Below, piece after piece: positions 5,241 to 6,354 of a stretch of DNA of 6,354 nt. Source of the stretch: Dehalococcoidales bacterium (GTDB taxonomy: Bacteria > Chloroflexota > Dehalococcoidia > Dehalococcoidales > RBG-16-60-22); contig JAUVXN010000071.1 of the NCBI GenBank assembly GCA_030603605.1, forward strand, positions 1 through 6,354, written 5' to 3'. Every line of letters begins with the position of its first letter. Positions within the stretch are counted from its first letter, which is position 1. The translations under genes were made by a program, and so were the position numbers. Under the pieces are notes generated by a model. It was not told the DNA's origin and made no database searches. It was given only the letters and a program-made list of their open reading frames with translations.

Positions 5241-5451
5241 GGTTTTTCGACTATGGGACGAGAAGTATCAGGGTAACAGCAAAATATCTGAGTTAGCCCG
5301 AGCTATGGGAATATCACAAGGCCAAGTTTACCGTGTGCGAAAAGGTAAGCGCGGCATCAATGAAAAATTTATCATCGGGGCGCTGAAAGCCTTTCCTGAA
5401 TACAAATTTGATGACCTTTTCTATGTTGAAGAGGCAGTTAGCCATGAGTAA
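5203..5451 (+). CDS. Compact HTH DNA-binding protein
   Basis: An 82-residue protein. After a basic N-terminus (SRKERQLRTR) comes RVFRLWDEKYQG and then a helix-turn-helix at about 28-47 (ISELARAMGISQGQVYRVRK), followed by GKRGINEKFIIGALKAF and a short acidic end (DDLFYVEEA). The sequence after the recognition helix (RKGKRGINEKFIIG) is typical of XRE/Cro-like folds. It is short for the family and has no ligand or dimerisation domain, so it resembles a Cro-like or antitoxin-like repressor. It overlaps the upstream gene by 38 bases and the next gene by 8 (ATGAGTAA), an arrangement that ties the three regulators together. The targets are unknown; autoregulation of this operon is a reasonable guess. 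Confidence 0.82.
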   Translation: MVFSRKERQLRTRVFRLWDEKYQGNSKISELARAMGISQGQVYRVRKGKRGINEKFIIGALKAFPEYKFDDLFYVEEAVSHE

Positions 5452-5932
5452 CCACGAGCAGAATCTAGGCAGACTAATTAAACAGCAAAGAGTTATGAGC
5501 GAGCTGACGCTACGGGAGCTTAGTGATAAGTCAGGTGTATCCCCGTCACACCTCGGTCGCATCGAGAGGGGCGAGCGTTTCCCGTCAGCCTCAATTCTAC
5601 GAAAGGTCGCCAAACCCTTGGGCTTTGATGAAGCTGAGCTGTTTACCTTAGCTGACTATCTGTCCCCTCCCTCTGCCAGCGAGGATGATAGCAAGACACA
5701 CTTTGGGAAGCTCGACCCTTATGTAGCTAAGGTGTTATCTGAAGAGCCTGTCGAGGTGCAACGCACTGTAATCGCAATTCTCACTATCTTGAAGTCTGTG
5801 GCCAAGGGGAGCGGCTGTGATATTGGGTTTGCTGAATATGCCCACAGGAAATATCCTGAGCTGGACGAGGATATTATAACCATGATTGAGGACGTGATTG
5901 AGCGCGCAAAGGAGAAGGGAGGTGAGAAATGA
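5444..5932 (+). CDS. XRE-family transcriptional regulator
   Basis: A 162-residue protein from ATG 5444, which has GAGG about 9 bases before it and overlaps the previous stop; the frame is open to 5408 but that would put 36 more bases inside the previous gene. Residues 8-66 are a full HTH_3 (Cro/cI) domain: LGRLIKQQRV, LTLRELSDKSGVSPSHLGRI, ERGERFPSASILRKVAKPLG. This is the five-helix fold that binds operator DNA. The C-terminal half (99-162) is mostly helical and acidic, with no Ser-Lys dyad of LexA/cI self-cleavage and no cupin pattern. It may serve dimerisation. The last bases hold a ribosome binding site and an ATGA overlap with a 9-codon frame, also found in the repeat near 6335. Confidence 0.87.
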   Translation: MSNHEQNLGRLIKQQRVMSELTLRELSDKSGVSPSHLGRIERGERFPSASILRKVAKPLGFDEAELFTLADYLSPPSASEDDSKTHFGKLDPYVAKVLSEEPVEVQRTVIAILTILKSVAKGSGCDIGFAEYAHRKYPELDEDIITMIEDVIERAKEKGGEK

Positions 5933-5940
5933 GGCAGTTA
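5921..5940 (+). repeat. Direct repeat copy 1, left of the ABM gene
   Basis: GGTGAGAAATGAGGCAGTTA differs by one base from 6335-6354. It covers the 3' end of the XRE gene, including its stop, and a ribosome-binding-site-like start ATGAGG. The 10-mer GAGGCAGTTA also occurs at 5431-5440, before the XRE start. It could be a recurring translation-start segment, a duplication scar or chance plus shared ribosome binding site bases. Confidence 0.5.
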
Positions 5941-5941
5941 A

Positions 5942-5953
5942 TTGGATATCCAA
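5942..5953. promoter_or_regulatory. Perfect 12-bp palindrome, possible operator
   Basis: TTGGATATCCAA is its own reverse complement and lies in the short gap between the XRE gene and the ABM gene. It is the size of a half-operator pair for a dimeric regulator. No second copy was found in the window, so assignment to the neighbouring XRE protein is speculative. Confidence 0.3.
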
Positions 5954-5970
5954 GTTGACAATAGATGAAA

Positions 5971-5978
5971 AAGGAGGG
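5971..5978 (+). promoter_or_regulatory. Ribosome binding site deciding the start at 5986
   Basis: AAGGAGGG is 7 bases before ATG 5986. The frame extends up to an ATG at 5965, but that start has no ribosome binding site and would add MKKEGYI, which is just the translated site. Confidence 0.75.
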
Positions 5979-5985
5979 ATATATT

Positions 5986-6279
5986 ATGTTTGCACGTCTG
6001 ACCATTGTTCAAGGGAAGAGCGATAAGGTGGATGAAGCCGTAAAGATTTATAATGAGAGTGTTATCCCCGCTATGAAATCGCAGAAAGGCTTTTGTGGGT
6101 TCTATTTCCTTAACGAACGCAAAACGGGTAAAGCTATTTCCATGACACTTTGGGATAGTGAGGAGGATGCCATTGCTAATGAACAGAGCGGCTACTACCA
6201 AGAACAGCTAAGCAAGTTCAAAGACCTCTCCACAGGAGAACCTGTTCGCGAAGGATATGAGGTCAGTATCCAGGCCTAA
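5986..6279 (+). CDS. Small ABM-fold (antibiotic biosynthesis monooxygenase-like) protein
   Basis: A 97-residue protein of the size of a single ABM ferredoxin-like domain. It opens with a strand (FARLTIVQGK), then a helix (VDEAVKIYNESVIPAMKSQK), a Gly-Phe turn (GFCGFYFLNE), the strand AISMTLWDSEEDA that typifies the family, and a final helix and strand. Members are quinol or aromatic monooxygenases, haem-degrading enzymes or proteins with no known activity. The substrate cannot be assigned here, and the Asn/Trp/His haem-oxygenase set is not evident. It is cytoplasmic and usually a dimer. It follows the XRE gene by 53 bases with its own strong ribosome binding site, and may be the last gene of that operon or separately controlled. 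No clear terminator follows. Confidence 0.8.
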   Translation: MFARLTIVQGKSDKVDEAVKIYNESVIPAMKSQKGFCGFYFLNERKTGKAISMTLWDSEEDAIANEQSGYYQEQLSKFKDLSTGEPVREGYEVSIQA

Positions 6280-6334
6280 GTGAAGGCACCGATGCGCCAC
6301 CCCGACGTAACTGTATAGAAAAAGGGGAAACGGG

Positions 6335-6354
6335 GGTGAGAAATGAGGTAGTTA
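6335..6354 (+). repeat. Direct repeat copy 2, right of the ABM gene (at window edge)
   Basis: GGTGAGAAATGAGGTAGTTA matches 5921-5940 at 19 of 20 bases and may extend past the window. In this copy ATG AGG is followed at once by TAG. It sits after 55 bases without a gene (6280-6334), in which I see only a weak GGCAC/GCGCC stem near 6289. Confidence 0.5.

Noticed and set aside
5408..5443. Upstream ATG start (5408) for the XRE regulator
   Set aside because: It would overlap 44 bases of the preceding gene, has no ribosome binding site, and the HTH domain begins only after ATG 5444.
5955..5983. Promoter with TTGACA (-35) and GATATA (-10, 17-base spacing) before the ABM gene
   Set aside because: The implied transcript would start at about 5990, inside the gene and beyond its ribosome binding site, so it cannot drive the full gene.
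6280..6334. Terminator after the ABM gene
   Set aside because: The only stem (GGCAC with GCGCC) has a mismatch and no T-run follows.

Overview
The window looks like part of a bacterial chromosome, probably from an uncultured environmental lineage. Secreted proteins with short Lys-start signal peptides, the HTH proteins with FRLWDEKYQG-like sequence and the strong AAAGGAGG ribosome binding sites remind me of Chloroflexota (Dehalococcoidia-like) metagenome genomes. That placement is from memory and moderate at best. All supported genes lie on the plus strand. I see no tRNA, rRNA, CRISPR array, transposase or phage structural gene.

Layout. (1) 2-475: the C-terminal part of a secreted matrixin-like zinc metalloprotease, cut by the window edge. 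(2) 571-2202: two signal-peptide proteins, one with a CBM9/DOMON-like domain and one beta-rich and unrecognised. Each is preceded by the same roughly 80-base leader, which combines a ribosome binding site, a short conserved reading frame (MRML..HT.GRSG) and a bulged hairpin with one covarying base pair. (3) 2273-3895: a tandem family of cell-surface proteins with a signal peptide, an acidic beta-rich or coiled-coil ectodomain, one C-terminal membrane helix containing GAF and a basic tail. The middle copy is a shrunken, frameshifted remnant. (4) 3896-4061: a GC-rich gap with long-range self-complementarity, a candidate structured RNA. (5) 4062-5932: a tightly packed, probably single operon. It encodes a small membrane protein, a two-lobed protein of unknown function, and three DNA-binding proteins in a row: a sigma-region-4-like plus MerR-like fusion, a compact HTH protein and an XRE regulator. 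(6) 5986-6279: a small ABM-fold protein lying between two near-identical 20-base repeats.

The left two thirds is devoted to the cell envelope and exterior (protease, binding protein, anchored ectodomains). The right third is regulatory. The sequence does not show that the regulators control the surface genes. The most unusual signals are the duplicated leader upstream of two unrelated secreted-protein genes and the tandem surface family with its decayed copy.
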